Of a stretch of 64,000 nt of DNA, positions 1 to 8,980 are shown in pieces. Source of the stretch: Clostridiales bacterium. Its GTDB lineage: Bacteria; Bacillota; Clostridia; Monoglobales; Monoglobaceae. Below the pieces are notes generated by a model. That model saw only the letters and a program-made list of their open reading frames with translations. It was not told the DNA's origin and did not search any database. The stretch covers positions 124,001 to 188,000 of the forward strand of contig JAHZIG010000001.1 of NCBI GenBank assembly GCA_019419865.1. Reading direction: 5' to 3'. The position numbers and the translations under genes were made by a program. The first letter of the stretch is position 1. Each line of letters starts with the position of its first letter.

Positions 1-266
1 GCATCTACTCGAGAGATACTAAGGAATTCTATCATTCAAGAGAATACAGGATCACGCCTATTGTAGACCGCGTAGGCGGCGGCGACTCCTTTGCCGGCGG
101 TACGATCTGCGGCTTTGTAGACGGCAAGAACTTTAAAGACGCTCTTGAATTCGGCGTAGCGGCTTCGGCGCTCAAGCACACCATTCCCGGCGACTTCAAC
201 CTCGTATCCCGCGCGGACGTAGATAATCTCGTCGGCGGAGACGGCAGCGGCCGCGTTCAGAGATAA
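1..266 (+). CDS. kdgK: PfkB-family sugar kinase, C-terminal part (probable 2-keto-3-deoxygluconate kinase)
   Basis: This is the last 87 codons of a gene that enters from the left; the reading frame starts at base 3. It carries the PfkB signature 2, VDRVGGGDSFAGG, in which the Asp of GDSF is the catalytic base that activates the sugar hydroxyl for phosphoryl transfer from ATP. The tail (KHTIPGDFNLVSRADV, then GDGSGRVQR) has the look of 2-keto-3-deoxygluconate kinases, which act in cytoplasmic hexuronate (pectin/alginate) breakdown. The family is certain; the substrate is inferred from the tail only. A rho-independent terminator follows 54 bases after the stop. Confidence 0.8.
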   Translation, partial: IYSRDTKEFYHSREYRITPIVDRVGGGDSFAGGTICGFVDGKNFKDALEFGVAASALKHTIPGDFNLVSRADVDNLVGGDGSGRVQR

Positions 267-319
267 TTTATACATATATAAATTATTTTTCAAAACCGAC
301 ATATATAAAACTTCTTTGC

Positions 320-351
320 GACGGTACGGCTTAAAGCCGCGCCGTCTTTTT
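320..351 (+). terminator. Rho-independent terminator of the sugar kinase gene
   Basis: An 11-bp stem (320-330 with 336-346, two imperfect pairs), a TTAAA loop and a T-run from 347. It lies just downstream of the kinase stop on the same strand. Confidence 0.75.
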
Positions 352-682
352 ATTTATCCGTGTTTCTAAGCTTTTCCAGAGCCTTGCTTAACAACTCAAA
401 TCTATCGTTTATTTTTTCATTAATATCATGATATATAATTGTTTTATAACGTTTTATCTTTGTCATATAACATTTAAACTTAACATAAATATAATATGCA
501 AAGATATTTTAATCCCCGCCTAAATTTTAAGTTAGCGCAATATAAAACAGAACAATTTTATATTCCCGACGTTCGCGCGCACTGCGGGAATATTTCCGAT
601 AAAAAACGACCCGTTCGCCAAGCCCGCCAAGCGGACGCGGAATAAGTCAAACTCGGCGGGCGGAAAGGCTGCGTAAATAATT
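352..682. other. Intergenic region, no gene seen
   Basis: About 330 bases with no credible reading frame. The only structure I see is a 9-bp inverted repeat (560-568 with 585-593, 16-nt loop) about 90 bases before the next gene. It lacks a T-run, so it is more likely a leader hairpin or operator than a terminator. Confidence 0.4.
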
Positions 683-1711
683 ATGAAAATATGGGTGATA
701 AACAAACGGGTCGGGATCCTGATCCTCGTATTGGCCGTCGGGTTATTCGGTTTGATCGTCGCCGGGAGATCGCGGGCGATCTATGTTTCAAACCAGAACA
801 GAGATCTGCCCATCTATTGCGTCGATAAGGGCCAAAACGATAAGAAAATCTCCATCAGCTTCGACGCCGCTTGGGATAACTCTGACAGCGAACATATAAA
901 AGAGATCCTCGGCGAGCGTAATATCCGCACGACTTTCTTTGTAGTCGGAGATTGGGTCGATAAATACCCCGAGACGGTAAAATCGCTGTCGGACGCCGGA
1001 CACGAGATCATGAACCATTCGGACTCGCATCCGCATATGACCGAGCTTTCAAAAGAAAAAATGGCCGAGGAGCTTAATAAATGTTCGGATAAGATCGAGA
1101 AGGTCACCGGCGTGCGCCCAACGCTTTTCAGGCCGCCTTACGGCGACTATAACAACGACGTCGTCGGAGTCGCTCGTGAAAACGGATATTACACAATACA
1201 GTGGAGCGTCGATAGTCTTGACTGGAAGGACTTATCCGCCTCCGAAATATGCAACCGCGTGCTTAAAGACATACAGCCCGGTTCTATAGTTCTGTTCCAC
1301 AACGCCGCCAAACATACGCCCGAAGCCCTTCCCACGCTGCTCGATCAGCTTATAGCGGACGGGTATGAGATCGTTCCGATCTCCGAACTCATCATGAAAG
1401 AAAACTATACGATAGACCCCAGCGGCATGCAGATATCCACCAAGGCGACCGGCGACGAACCCGAAAGCTCTCCTGAGACGACAGAGGCGCCGGATACGGA
1501 CGAAGAAGCCAGTGAAACTATGGCTGAAACCAGGCCGTCTCCCTCTTTAAATTCAAATCCGTCGGACGAGGTCGATCGCTCTAAACAATCTTCAGCTCCG
1601 TCGGCGCGTCGCGACGGAGACACATCGGTCAGCTCCTCCGGCTCGGGAACTTCTCCGTCTCAGTCGCCAAAACCGGCGTCCTCGGCCGGACCGAGCTCAG
1701 GCGCCGATTAG
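683..1711 (+). CDS. Membrane-anchored polysaccharide deacetylase (NodB domain) with Ser/Thr/Pro-rich tail
   Basis: The N-terminus has one hydrophobic segment (about residues 9-28) that works as a signal anchor and puts the enzyme outside the cell. The NodB domain spans about 53-235: SFDAAW with catalytic-base Asp61, the metal-binding pair in NHSDSH (His112, His116), RPPYGDYN, and a late LFHN. NodB enzymes remove acetyl groups from peptidoglycan or other wall polymers. The second Asp of the usual FDD motif is Ala62, as in PdaB-like members, so metal binding may differ. Residues from about 245 to the end are a disordered Ser/Thr/Pro/Glu spacer, probably wall-spanning. The substrate is inferred, not shown. 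Confidence 0.85.
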   Translation: MKIWVINKRVGILILVLAVGLFGLIVAGRSRAIYVSNQNRDLPIYCVDKGQNDKKISISFDAAWDNSDSEHIKEILGERNIRTTFFVVGDWVDKYPETVKSLSDAGHEIMNHSDSHPHMTELSKEKMAEELNKCSDKIEKVTGVRPTLFRPPYGDYNNDVVGVARENGYYTIQWSVDSLDWKDLSASEICNRVLKDIQPGSIVLFHNAAKHTPEALPTLLDQLIADGYEIVPISELIMKENYTIDPSGMQISTKATGDEPESSPETTEAPDTDEEASETMAETRPSPSLNSNPSDEVDRSKQSSAPSARRDGDTSVSSSGSGTSPSQSPKPASSAGPSSGAD

Positions 1712-2035
1712 CTTCTGAATATAAAATTTTGAAAAAGGGCATAAAACTATATGTGTAATCTCCGTAATACGCGAAATTATTTGCGTTCCGCTTTAGCGGA
1801 GAAAAACGCCGTTTGAGCCGCCGGAAAACCTATGTTTGCATTATACCGGCGGCGTATTCATCGGATCCGCTATGCCGAGCAATATCAGGCCTTAGGCCGC
1901 TTAAATTCAAACGTTACGTTTGCCTTTCAAGCCGAGAAAGCGCCTAATGATTTCATTAAAAACGTTCTAAACGCGGTTTATCTACATATAAATTAAGTAT
2001 TAGCCACATAAATCATCTATACAGGGAGTGAACTT
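1712..2035. other. Intergenic region with weak inverted repeats
   Basis: No gene seen. It holds a short TCCGC/GCGGA hairpin (1787-1800) and an 8-bp inverted repeat GCCGCCGG/CCGGCGGC (1817-1824 with 1846-1853). Neither is followed by a T-run. Confidence 0.35.
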
Positions 2036-2911
2036 ATGAAACCTTATGAAAATAACGGTTATTCGCAGCTCAATATTGCGGATACCTCCGAACCCGAAAC
2101 GAATAAATCAAATACAGATATACTATCAGAAAATCAAGGAACTCTTGAAACGCTCGACAGGCGTCTTTCGTCAAATAACCGCGCCGAAGTATCCGGAACG
2201 ATATGCGACGAGATAAAAATATCGCACAGGGCGTACGGTGAGCTCTTCTACGCTTCTTCGCTGCTCATCCCGCGCTATAGCGGAACCGTTGACAAAGTTC
2301 CTTTTATAATATCAGAATACCTGCTTACCGAGCCCTTGACTGAAGGCGACTGCGTGCATATAGTCGGTCAGTTTAGATCTCATAACAATAAAAACGACAG
2401 CGCAAAAAAACTGAGCCTGTACGTTTTTGCAAAGGAGATAGAAAAACTCGATCCGGACTCCAATCCAAATCTTAACAGCGTCTACTTAAACGGCTATCTC
2501 TGTAAGCCGCCAAGCTGCAGAAAAACGCCTCTCGGTCGCGACATTGCCGATATACTGATCGCAGTCAACCGAAGATTCAATAAATCAAATTATATTCCCT
2601 GTATCGCCTGGGGAAGGCTGGCCATACTTGCGCACACGCTCGACACCGGTTCGAATATCGAGCTGTGCGGCAGGATCCAAAGCCGCGACTACACAAAGCG
2701 CATCCCCATCCAAAACGATCCCGCAGACGACTTTGGCGTCGAAACGGAAACGACCGACTATGTATACGAGACGAGAACGGCATATGAAATATCTATTTCA
2801 AAACTCACGGTCATAAGCCGACCCGAAAAGAGCGATAAAGACGAAGAATACGCCGCCGACTCCGATAACGCCGAGCGGTTTCTCGATTCCGGTCTCGATT
2901 GCTTCGACTGA
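2036..2911 (+). CDS. SSB-like protein with two OB-fold segments
   Basis: This 291-residue protein resembles a Clostridia family annotated as single-stranded DNA-binding protein. A first OB-like segment covers about residues 50-145 (EVSGTICDEI to SLYVFAKEI). A second covers about 155-255 and has the family signature LGRDIADILIAVNR followed by YIPCIAWGR, which matches the core SSB strand pattern. The N-terminal 45 residues and the acidic C-terminus look disordered, as in SSB tails that recruit partners. It starts at an ATG behind CAGGGAGTG. It is not the housekeeping ssb, which is shorter and has a single OB fold. Its role in DNA metabolism is inferred. Confidence 0.75.
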   Translation: MKPYENNGYSQLNIADTSEPETNKSNTDILSENQGTLETLDRRLSSNNRAEVSGTICDEIKISHRAYGELFYASSLLIPRYSGTVDKVPFIISEYLLTEPLTEGDCVHIVGQFRSHNNKNDSAKKLSLYVFAKEIEKLDPDSNPNLNSVYLNGYLCKPPSCRKTPLGRDIADILIAVNRRFNKSNYIPCIAWGRLAILAHTLDTGSNIELCGRIQSRDYTKRIPIQNDPADDFGVETETTDYVYETRTAYEISISKLTVISRPEKSDKDEEYAADSDNAERFLDSGLDCFD

Positions 2912-2919
2912 AAATAATA

Positions 2920-2960
2920 AGGACGGCCGAATAAATAGCAGCCGTCCTAAAACTTTTTTT
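2920..2960 (+). terminator. Rho-independent terminator
   Basis: A perfect 8-bp stem AGGACGGC/GCCGTCCT (2920-2927 with 2941-2948) is followed by a run of seven T. It ends the SSB-like gene. Confidence 0.8.
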
Positions 2961-3044
2961 GATCAATTTAATTTATATCCCTATTTTTTCTTTGCCCGCC
3001 GTTGTATCGGTCGGATTTGATACCGATCCGTCTAATTACAGATC

Positions 3045-4067
3045 TTAGCTCCGCGCTTGATCTATGTTAGCCGCGTCGCCTACCGAAAAATCGATCTTAT
3101 ACCCGATCTTCTCCATGCGCCGCGCCAATTCTTTGACGCTCTCCGCCGCTTCCGCCCCGCTCGACAGCTTATTATTATATAGAGAGTAAGAATCTCTTAC
3201 CTCCGCGGGAGACAAGTTCGGCATCACGACGTTGGCGCCGCTCAAAATACCAAGCTCCCTGCCGTTTGGCGCTATCGTTCCGAGCGCGGTCGTCGAGGGA
3301 AGCAAAACGTAGGGCAGCGTCAGCCGCGTCAGGCTGAGCGCGGTGCAGGTAAGTTCGAGCGAACCGGCCTTAAAATCTCTAAACGGCGTGTCGTCGTGCG
3401 GGATAAACGGACCTATCCCTACCATATGCGGCCTAAGTTCGGCCAAAAACAATATGTCGTCGGCTATATTCTCGGCGGTCTGATACGGCGAACCGACCAT
3501 AAATCCCGCGCCGACCTGATATCCTATCTCCTTTAAGTCATAGAGACACCGCTTGCGGTTTTTAAGGCTCATAGAAGCCGGGTGCAGTCTGTTATAGTGC
3601 GACTCGTCGGCGGTCTCATGTCTCAGCAAAAACCTGTCCGCGCCGGCGTCAAAGTAAGCTTTATACGACTCCCTGCTCTTCTCTCCTATAGACAGAGTAA
3701 CGGCGCAATCAGGATACCTCTCTTTTATCGAACTTACGATATCGCAGATAATATCGTCGGTAAAATACGGATCCTCGCCGCCCTGAAGCACGAACGTCTT
3801 AAACCCTAAACGGTCTCCCGCCTCGCAGCGGCTCAGTATCTCCTCTTTGCTCAGGCGATACCGCGCGACATTTTTGTTTCCGCGCCTGATCCCGCAGTAA
3901 TAGCAGTCGTTTTTACAATAATTTGTAAACTCTATCAGACCTCTGACGTAGACCGAATTTCCGTAGTATTCCCGTCTTACCTTATCCGCCGAACGCTGCA
4001 GATCGCGGTCTATTTTATTCTCATTCGCTTTTATAATTTCAATCAGTTCAGACTTAGAAAAATTCAT
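3045..4067 (-). CDS. hydE: [FeFe]-hydrogenase H-cluster maturase HydE (radical SAM)
   Basis: A 340-residue radical SAM enzyme of the BioB/HydE type. The CxxxCxxC cluster motif is CKNDCYYC (Cys51, Cys55, Cys58). HydE helps build the diiron subcluster of [FeFe]-hydrogenase with HydG and HydF, in the cytoplasm. The family features QGGEDPYF and FLLRHETADE are present, and the gene lies directly downstream of hydF on the same strand, which supports HydE over biotin synthase or PylB. An open frame continues 56 codons upstream, but the ATG at 4067 has GGAG six bases away and gives the normal family length, so I choose it. hydG is not in the window. Confidence 0.9.
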   Translation of the reverse strand: MNFSKSELIEIIKANENKIDRDLQRSADKVRREYYGNSVYVRGLIEFTNYCKNDCYYCGIRRGNKNVARYRLSKEEILSRCEAGDRLGFKTFVLQGGEDPYFTDDIICDIVSSIKERYPDCAVTLSIGEKSRESYKAYFDAGADRFLLRHETADESHYNRLHPASMSLKNRKRCLYDLKEIGYQVGAGFMVGSPYQTAENIADDILFLAELRPHMVGIGPFIPHDDTPFRDFKAGSLELTCTALSLTRLTLPYVLLPSTTALGTIAPNGRELGILSGANVVMPNLSPAEVRDSYSLYNNKLSSGAEAAESVKELARRMEKIGYKIDFSVGDAANIDQARS

Positions 4068-4263
4068 TTTAATCTCCATAATTTTCATTGGCCGCAAAGC
4101 CGAAACTTTACATACCCGTATATCAAATAAGCCGCGCTGAACGCGGCATATCGTGAAGCGCCAAAGAGCGAGGCGGCTCGCCAATATGTACAAGCCGCCC
4201 GACCTCCTAAATTCGCTATATAAAAACGCCTTCAAAACCGCCTAAATCTAACGGCGCGGCTCT

Positions 4264-5448
4264 TTAAACCTCTTGATAAAAGATCTCCTTGGCTCTGTCC
4301 AAGATCCCGTTTAGCTTAGCCAAGACCATACCGTAGTTAGTCATAGGAAGTTCCGCTTTCTTCGCGGCGTCAAGACGGCTTTGTATCTCCTTCTTGTTTA
4401 CCATGCACATCCCGCACTGTATGCATAAGCTGTAACCGCTCAGATCCTCCGGGAAGTTATAGCCCGTGTAATACTCGAACTCCAGATCGTATCCGGTGTA
4501 TTTTTTCATAAGCTTAGGTATCTTATATCTGCCTATATCCTCGTGAGACGTGTTATGCGTGCAGCCCTCAAGCATCAATATCTTCGAATCCGCGGTCAGC
4601 TTATCGACGGCTCCGGCTCCGGCTATCAGAGTCTCAAAATCCGACTTCTGACACGCGAGCAGCATGGAAAACGACGTGAGCGGTATCTCCTTTGGAACGA
4701 TACTGTCTACGAGCTTAAACGCCTGCGAATCCGTGACCACCAGATCGACTTGTTTGAGCTCCTCGAGCGCTTCCGAAAGCGTGTGCTCGGTCGTAACGTA
4801 CGCCTTCATATTATGGTCGAGACAGTCGCGTATCAGCTGGACCTGCGGCAGGATAAGCCTGCCCTTGGGCGCCTCGCTGTCGATCGGACAGACAAGGATC
4901 AGACTGCTCCCTTTGGGAAGGAACTTGCCTATCATGGTCTCGTCGTCTCGATCCTGCTTATCGAGCTCGTCGATCATTTTGACCCTGAGCGGTCTTAAGT
5001 CGTCGTCCTTATATCCAAACAGAAAAACCGCGTCGGGATATTTATCCTTAAGCGCCGAAAGCGTTTCCTCGTCCGTCTCGTCGCACTTTGTGAGAACTAA
5101 AATCTCGGGTATGCTCTTATCCACCTGCTCTATCTCCATACCGGCCGCGGACTCCGCGTCCAAAACGTGCAGTATCAGATCGGTTCGCTTAAGCACGTTC
5201 ATAGTCTTTTTGATACGCATTTGACCAAGCTGAGACTCGTCGCTAAGCCCCGCCGTATCGATAAGCGCTATAGGTCCGTAAGGTATAAGCTCCCACGCCT
5301 TTATCACAGGATCGGTCGTCGTGCCCTCGACTTCGGACACGATCGCTATCTCCTGCCCCAAAAGCGAATTAAAAAGCGTGGATTTTCCTACGTTTGTATT
5401 CCCGAATATAGTTACATGTTTTCTCATGGCCAATGGCGTCTTTTCCAT
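4264..5448 (-). CDS. hydF: [FeFe]-hydrogenase maturation GTPase HydF
   Basis: A 394-residue scaffold GTPase on which the diiron subcluster is assembled before transfer to the hydrogenase. The G domain has the P-loop GNTNVGKS (16-23), a Thr-rich switch (EGTTTDP), DTAG, and TKCD for guanine specificity. The C-terminal cluster domain has CTH at 296-298 and a distal C-G-M-C (Cys345, Cys348), giving the three conserved Cys; the residue before Cys345 is Gln where many members have His. The ATG at 5448 has a GGAG site. hydE follows after 196 bases, so the two probably share the promoter at 5556-5583. Confidence 0.93.
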   Translation of the reverse strand: MEKTPLAMRKHVTIFGNTNVGKSTLFNSLLGQEIAIVSEVEGTTTDPVIKAWELIPYGPIALIDTAGLSDESQLGQMRIKKTMNVLKRTDLILHVLDAESAAGMEIEQVDKSIPEILVLTKCDETDEETLSALKDKYPDAVFLFGYKDDDLRPLRVKMIDELDKQDRDDETMIGKFLPKGSSLILVCPIDSEAPKGRLILPQVQLIRDCLDHNMKAYVTTEHTLSEALEELKQVDLVVTDSQAFKLVDSIVPKEIPLTSFSMLLACQKSDFETLIAGAGAVDKLTADSKILMLEGCTHNTSHEDIGRYKIPKLMKKYTGYDLEFEYYTGYNFPEDLSGYSLCIQCGMCMVNKKEIQSRLDAAKKAELPMTNYGMVLAKLNGILDRAKEIFYQEV

Positions 5449-5555
5449 AATAAATCTCCGTTCCGCCGCTTCGCTTCGGCGCTTTAATATAAATTTCCCC
5501 TATCGGCGAAGACATATGCGATAGGATCTATCCGCAATGCATAAAATCGCGCGGT

Positions 5556-5583
5556 TTTATACTTGTCTAAATAATATAGACAA
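5556..5583 (-). promoter_or_regulatory. Promoter of hydF-hydE with an internal inverted repeat
   Basis: On the minus strand, TTGTCT (5583-5578), a 16-bp spacer and TATAAA (5561-5556). The stretch 5563-5583 is a 7-bp inverted repeat TTGTCTA/TAGACAA around a 7-bp centre and sits exactly between the -35 and -10, a typical place for a repressor. Confidence 0.55.
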
Positions 5584-5741
5584 TCCTTTTTATAAAATAA
5601 TACCCGCGCAAAACCGAGCGTATCGATAGAGTTAATTCTACTCCTATTTTTCTTTTTTGTCAATACGCCCTAAAATCCCCGCGATCTCTCCATTTTCTGT
5701 TTAAAGTTTTATTACAATTTCTAAAACATGTAAAAAATGTA

Positions 5742-5770
5742 TTGACATGTAAAAAATTATGTGTTATTTT
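5742..5770 (+). promoter_or_regulatory. Promoter of the small lipoprotein gene
   Basis: TTGACA (5742-5747), 17-bp spacer, TATTTT (5765-5770), about 50 bases before the lipoprotein ATG. Confidence 0.6.
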
Positions 5771-5819
5771 AACTACTGTCAAACAAAAATATTTTATAAC
5801 GAACGAGGAGGCTATAAAA

Positions 5820-6383
5820 ATGGAGATCAAACTAAACGCTAACAAACTGAAAAAAATCGGCGTAATCTTAGCCGCGGGGATTTTGGCGGTATCGTCGCTG
5901 ACGTCGTGTTCGGCTAACACGTCGGAAAACGGTAATTCGCAGGCGAACGTATCGCCGTCGGAGTCCGCGGCTTCGTCCGCTCCGTCGGAAAGCGCGGGGG
6001 CGGATATGGATTACAGCGATACGCTCGCAGGTTACGAAAGCGACTTTAACGAGGAGATGAACGATCTAAACGCGCTCATAGAGAGGGCGTCGTCGATGAG
6101 TTCGTCGGACGACTACTCGGCTTGGCAAACGGAATACAACGAGATACAGGAGAGGATCAGGGGAACCGCTACGGACTTAGAGAATATAGCGGCGGATATC
6201 CCGGAGGAACTAAAAGAGACCTACGACAATTTAAACGACTCCGTTATGGCGGCTTATAATCAGGTCGGCAATTTTGCGGCCACGATCGAAAACGCGGTAA
6301 GCGGCGATAATTCGACGCTTCAGGAAGATTTTACCGAATTTACCAACGGTATCAACGAAATAAGAGAGTCTATGCAAAAATAG
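5820..6383 (+). CDS. Small secreted lipoprotein, function unknown
   Basis: 187 residues. The N-terminus is a lipoprotein signal peptide: basic start, hydrophobic core, and lipobox LTSC with the lipidated Cys at residue 30. A Ser/Ala/Asn-rich linker (31-65) leads to an acidic, helical region (about 66-187, many Glu, Asp and Asn) that could form a coiled coil or helical bundle. The open frame extends 26 codons upstream, but that extension covers the promoter, and the ATG at 5820 has GAGGAGG eight bases away. I do not recognise the family. It should sit on the outer face of the membrane. Confidence 0.8.
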   Translation: MEIKLNANKLKKIGVILAAGILAVSSLTSCSANTSENGNSQANVSPSESAASSAPSESAGADMDYSDTLAGYESDFNEEMNDLNALIERASSMSSSDDYSAWQTEYNEIQERIRGTATDLENIAADIPEELKETYDNLNDSVMAAYNQVGNFAATIENAVSGDNSTLQEDFTEFTNGINEIRESMQK

Positions 6384-6492
6384 CGGACTTTAGCCGTTAT
6401 ATTCTTCTTCGAGCGGGGCGCTATGCGCGGGCAAACGTCCGTATCGCGTTAAACGTCCCGCTATGATCATATTATCAGTAAGGCGGTTTTCA

Positions 6493-6528
6493 GGCGGTTA
6501 TGATCGCGTCCCGGATACCGCCGTTTTT
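6493..6528 (+). terminator. Possible terminator after the lipoprotein gene
   Basis: Stem GGCGGT/ACCGCC (6493-6498 with 6517-6522) with a long loop, followed by GTTTTTATTTT. Confidence 0.5.
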
Positions 6529-6610
6529 ATTTTGCCTCGGCCTGCGTATTATAAACGCCGCGTTGGAGAATACTATTTTTGCATAAAAATATTTTTAGGC
6601 GGGATGGGAA

Positions 6611-6937
6611 ATGATTCAAATAGAAGACTACGTAATTATTAATATAGATAATCAATATCCGGATCCGTCCGCATTTTCCGGTCTTAAAGTGATAAGCTGC
6701 GGCCTTAACTCAAAATCCAGCGTGACCGCCTCGAGCATAAGCGAAAACGACTTCGTATTCTGTCTCCAGCGCTCTATCACGACGCTCTCGGGCGCGGAGC
6801 TGTCGCCGCAGGAGTTCTGCGTTAAATGGCGTTACAAACCCAAAGAAATATATAAAGCTTTAGAATTTATCACCGCGCTGCTCATCCTCGATATCGCCGT
6901 AGACGCTATACGCTCGATCACGATATGCATGCTCTGA
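6611..6937 (+). CDS. Unknown 108-residue protein
   Basis: I do not recognise this protein. It starts at an ATG with a weak GGGATGGG site. Codon use agrees with the neighbouring core genes, with many GCG, CTC and CGC codons. It has no signal peptide and no obvious motif; the C-terminal third (about 75-105) is hydrophobic and could be one membrane or amphipathic helix. It stands alone between a terminator-like hairpin and the promoter of the next gene. Confidence 0.55.
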   Translation: MIQIEDYVIINIDNQYPDPSAFSGLKVISCGLNSKSSVTASSISENDFVFCLQRSITTLSGAELSPQEFCVKWRYKPKEIYKALEFITALLILDIAVDAIRSITICML

Positions 6938-7053
6938 GCCGTTCTTTCGATTACGTGGAATTAAGAAAATCTCGACGCTGAGATCGAGTGAAAAATATTT
7001 ACAGCGCGCCGACGACATACCTACAATTTGACCAAAAAAGTTTATAACAAATA

Positions 7054-7081
7054 TTGACTGCGCATACGATAGTATGATAAT
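7054..7081 (+). promoter_or_regulatory. Promoter of the DUF308 gene
   Basis: TTGACT (7054-7059), 16-bp spacer, GATAAT (7076-7081), about 33 bases before the ATG. Confidence 0.55.
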
Positions 7082-7114
7082 ATAGAAAATAACTAATGGC
7101 GGGGAGATGGTAAA

Positions 7115-7633
7115 ATGAAGATAACAGCGATAGTACTGAGCATATTGCAGATCCTGATAGGGATAGCCTGTCTGTTTAATCCGCTTTCCACAGCGGCGAC
7201 TCTGACGTATATATTGGCGTTTGCAATGATCGCGTCCGGGATCATCTTATGCGTATCGTATTACATATTCGGAGAAAGCGACAATCTGACTATTTTCAGA
7301 CTGCCCGGCCTGTGGGCGCTGATACTCGGCATAGCTATGATAATCTTAGGGCTGCTATTGTTCGCCATGCCGAATTTTATCCCAACGATAATCGCGTTCG
7401 GTTTCGGCGCTTGGCTGTTTATAAACGGGATCGTCAAAATCGTAAGCGCCGTTAAGCTGAGATACTATGAACCCGGCTGGGTTTGGAGTCTGATCTTCGG
7501 CATAATTTCGATACTTCTGGGTCTGATATGCTTCGCGCATATGACGGCCATAGTTTCTCTGATAGGGATCGTATTGGGCGTGATCCTGATAAGCGAGGGC
7601 GTTAACATGCTGATCATGTCGAGATATTTGTAA
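7115..7633 (+). CDS. HdeD/DUF308-family membrane protein
   Basis: 172 residues, nearly all hydrophobic, with about six membrane helices arranged as three similar pairs, each pair ending in a Gly-rich turn (for example LILGIAMIILG and IISILLGLICF). This is the DUF308/HdeD architecture; in E. coli HdeD belongs to acid-resistance genes, but in Clostridia the role is unknown. The ATG has a GGGGAG site and its own promoter, and a terminator follows, so it is monocistronic. Confidence 0.8.
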   Translation: MKITAIVLSILQILIGIACLFNPLSTAATLTYILAFAMIASGIILCVSYYIFGESDNLTIFRLPGLWALILGIAMIILGLLLFAMPNFIPTIIAFGFGAWLFINGIVKIVSAVKLRYYEPGWVWSLIFGIISILLGLICFAHMTAIVSLIGIVLGVILISEGVNMLIMSRYL

Positions 7634-7761
7634 ACTATCTTTAAGTCCGATCGAGCGAGTTCTATAAACGATCGCCGCGCGCGTCGGCTTAAAAATACCT
7701 AAGCCAAACGGCGGACGAACCCCAAATTCGCAGGTCAACATATTTAAGTTTTAGATCAAAA

Positions 7762-7797
7762 CAGCCGGCGCGTCCATGCGTCGGCTGAATCATTTTT
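7762..7797 (+). terminator. Rho-independent terminator of the DUF308 gene
   Basis: A 10-bp stem with one mismatch (7762-7771 with 7778-7787), a 6-nt loop, then ATTTTT. Confidence 0.7.
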
Positions 7798-7925
7798 AGC
7801 AATATTTTACTCCGCAAAACATGCGCGCCGATAATGGCCTTGCGCCCGCTCGCTTTCCGCGATTAAACGCCGCGCGCTCCATCCTAACGTTAGTTATAAA
7901 AATAAATACATCGGAGTCCGGATCG

Positions 7926-8702
7926 CTACGCCGCGGTCGGCGAAACAGCCGACGCGTCCACATTCTCCGCTTCCGTAGCGGCTTCCGCAGTAGCCTCCGG
8001 TTCTTCCGCGCTCTCGGAGGAACTGTTTTCGTCCAACGGCTCCATGAGCGCCTCGGTGGTCTTTTCGCTTAAAACGTCTTCGCTTATAAGCGATCTTACC
8101 GCGTCGAAGACCTGAGACGCGCTCTCGTGCTGAGCCTCGATCGCGCTGTCGCCCTCTTCTCTTTCATACAAGGCCTTTAACACCAGATACAGATTATCCT
8201 GAATATACCCGACGTCGTCCTTGAAGCCGGGAACGTCGTTTAAATCTATGACCGCTTCGACTGTGTCGCTGTTCGTTTCGTTTCTCATCGAATCTAAATA
8301 CGTCTCGTCCATTATAAACATCTCGACGTCGCCCGCGGCTAATTCGGAAGATAATCTCGTCTGAACTATGGCGTATTCCGTGTCCGTCTCCGATTTAACC
8401 GCGGCGAGGTTGGACACGCTGACCAGAACTTCTCCGTCGCCGTTTATATCGCTCGTATATTTCTTCAGTTCCTCCTCGAGTCTTGACGCGGATTCCTCGC
8501 TTAAGCCTTTCTCAGTGTAACAGCTCACATACAAATCGTAATCCACGGTCGTGACCGCCTCGTAAATAGTTATGGCGGCTATAAGCAGTATGAATATACC
8601 CGCTACGACCCACCATTTGTAATAATACCAAAAATTCGCTAAGCGCTCTTTGCCTTTAAGCTGTTTGGTCATCTCTCTCGCTTCCCGAGCTTGTTTATCC
8701 AA
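7926..8702 (-). CDS. Unknown single-pass membrane protein, 258 residues
   Basis: I do not recognise this family. A basic cytoplasmic N-terminus (1-27, rich in Arg, Lys and Glu) precedes a Tyr/Trp-rich stretch (YYYKWWVV) and one membrane helix (about 32-52). An extracytoplasmic domain of about 170 residues and an Ala/Glu/Ser-rich disordered tail follow. The start is TTG at 8702, chosen because AGGTGA lies six bases upstream; the next ATG is ten codons in. Before the element inserted, it lay about 100 bases downstream of lysS on the same strand, so it may once have been read from the greA-lysS promoter. Confidence 0.7.
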   Translation of the reverse strand: MDKQAREAREMTKQLKGKERLANFWYYYKWWVVAGIFILLIAAITIYEAVTTVDYDLYVSCYTEKGLSEESASRLEEELKKYTSDINGDGEVLVSVSNLAAVKSETDTEYAIVQTRLSSELAAGDVEMFIMDETYLDSMRNETNSDTVEAVIDLNDVPGFKDDVGYIQDNLYLVLKALYEREEGDSAIEAQHESASQVFDAVRSLISEDVLSEKTTEALMEPLDENSSSESAEEPEATAEAATEAENVDASAVSPTAA

Positions 8703-8804
8703 ATTAGTTCACCTACTTAACTTAATTTATATTAAAAAGAACGGGCGTGACTGCGCGTGATCCCCAATCAGCCCGAAATTATTTTTCAGTTTTTAAACTC
8801 CCGT

Positions 8805-8830
8805 TTAGCCAAGCGGCTTCATCGTCGGGA
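8805..8830 (-). pseudogene. Fossil 3' end of lysS left at the far side of the element
   Basis: Read on the minus strand, this stretch gives P-T-M-K-P-L-G-stop in frame. That matches the end of the present lysS ([12 protein letters not shown]) up to the point where the element begins. It is therefore the original lysS terminus, cut off when the element inserted. Confidence 0.8.
8812..8830. repeat. attL core of the lysS-targeting element
   Basis: A 19-bp sequence AGCGGCTTCATCGTCGGGA identical to 52524-52542 and in the same orientation. It is the lysS 3' coding end. Confidence 0.85.
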
Positions 8831-8950
8831 TTGCTGTAATGTCGCTTTATACAGCTTGCTATATCGCAGTAAATCCCTTTAAAACACCACTTCCTCATTT
8901 TTTCATATACATGAAAATGTTTGGATTTCTACGCTTCTGTACCGCTGTTT

Positions 8951-8980
8951 GGTACAAGATCGGTACAAGATTGGTACAAG
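8951..8980 (+). repeat. Three GGTACAAG direct repeats, left element end
   Basis: Copies at 8951, 8962 and 8973, exactly 11 bp apart, with an inverted copy (TGTACC) at about 8939. The same unit recurs at the right end. Probable arm-type sites for the integrase. Confidence 0.65.

Noticed and set aside
36..302. An 88-residue minus-strand frame over the sugar kinase end
   Set aside because: It is the mirror of the clear PfkB frame on the plus strand; it has low-complexity Ala/Val content and no family resemblance.
8742..8775. Old lysS terminator
   Set aside because: CGGGC/GCCCG with a long loop and a TTCTTTTT tract lies in the right place, but the stem is only five pairs, so I did not list it as a feature.
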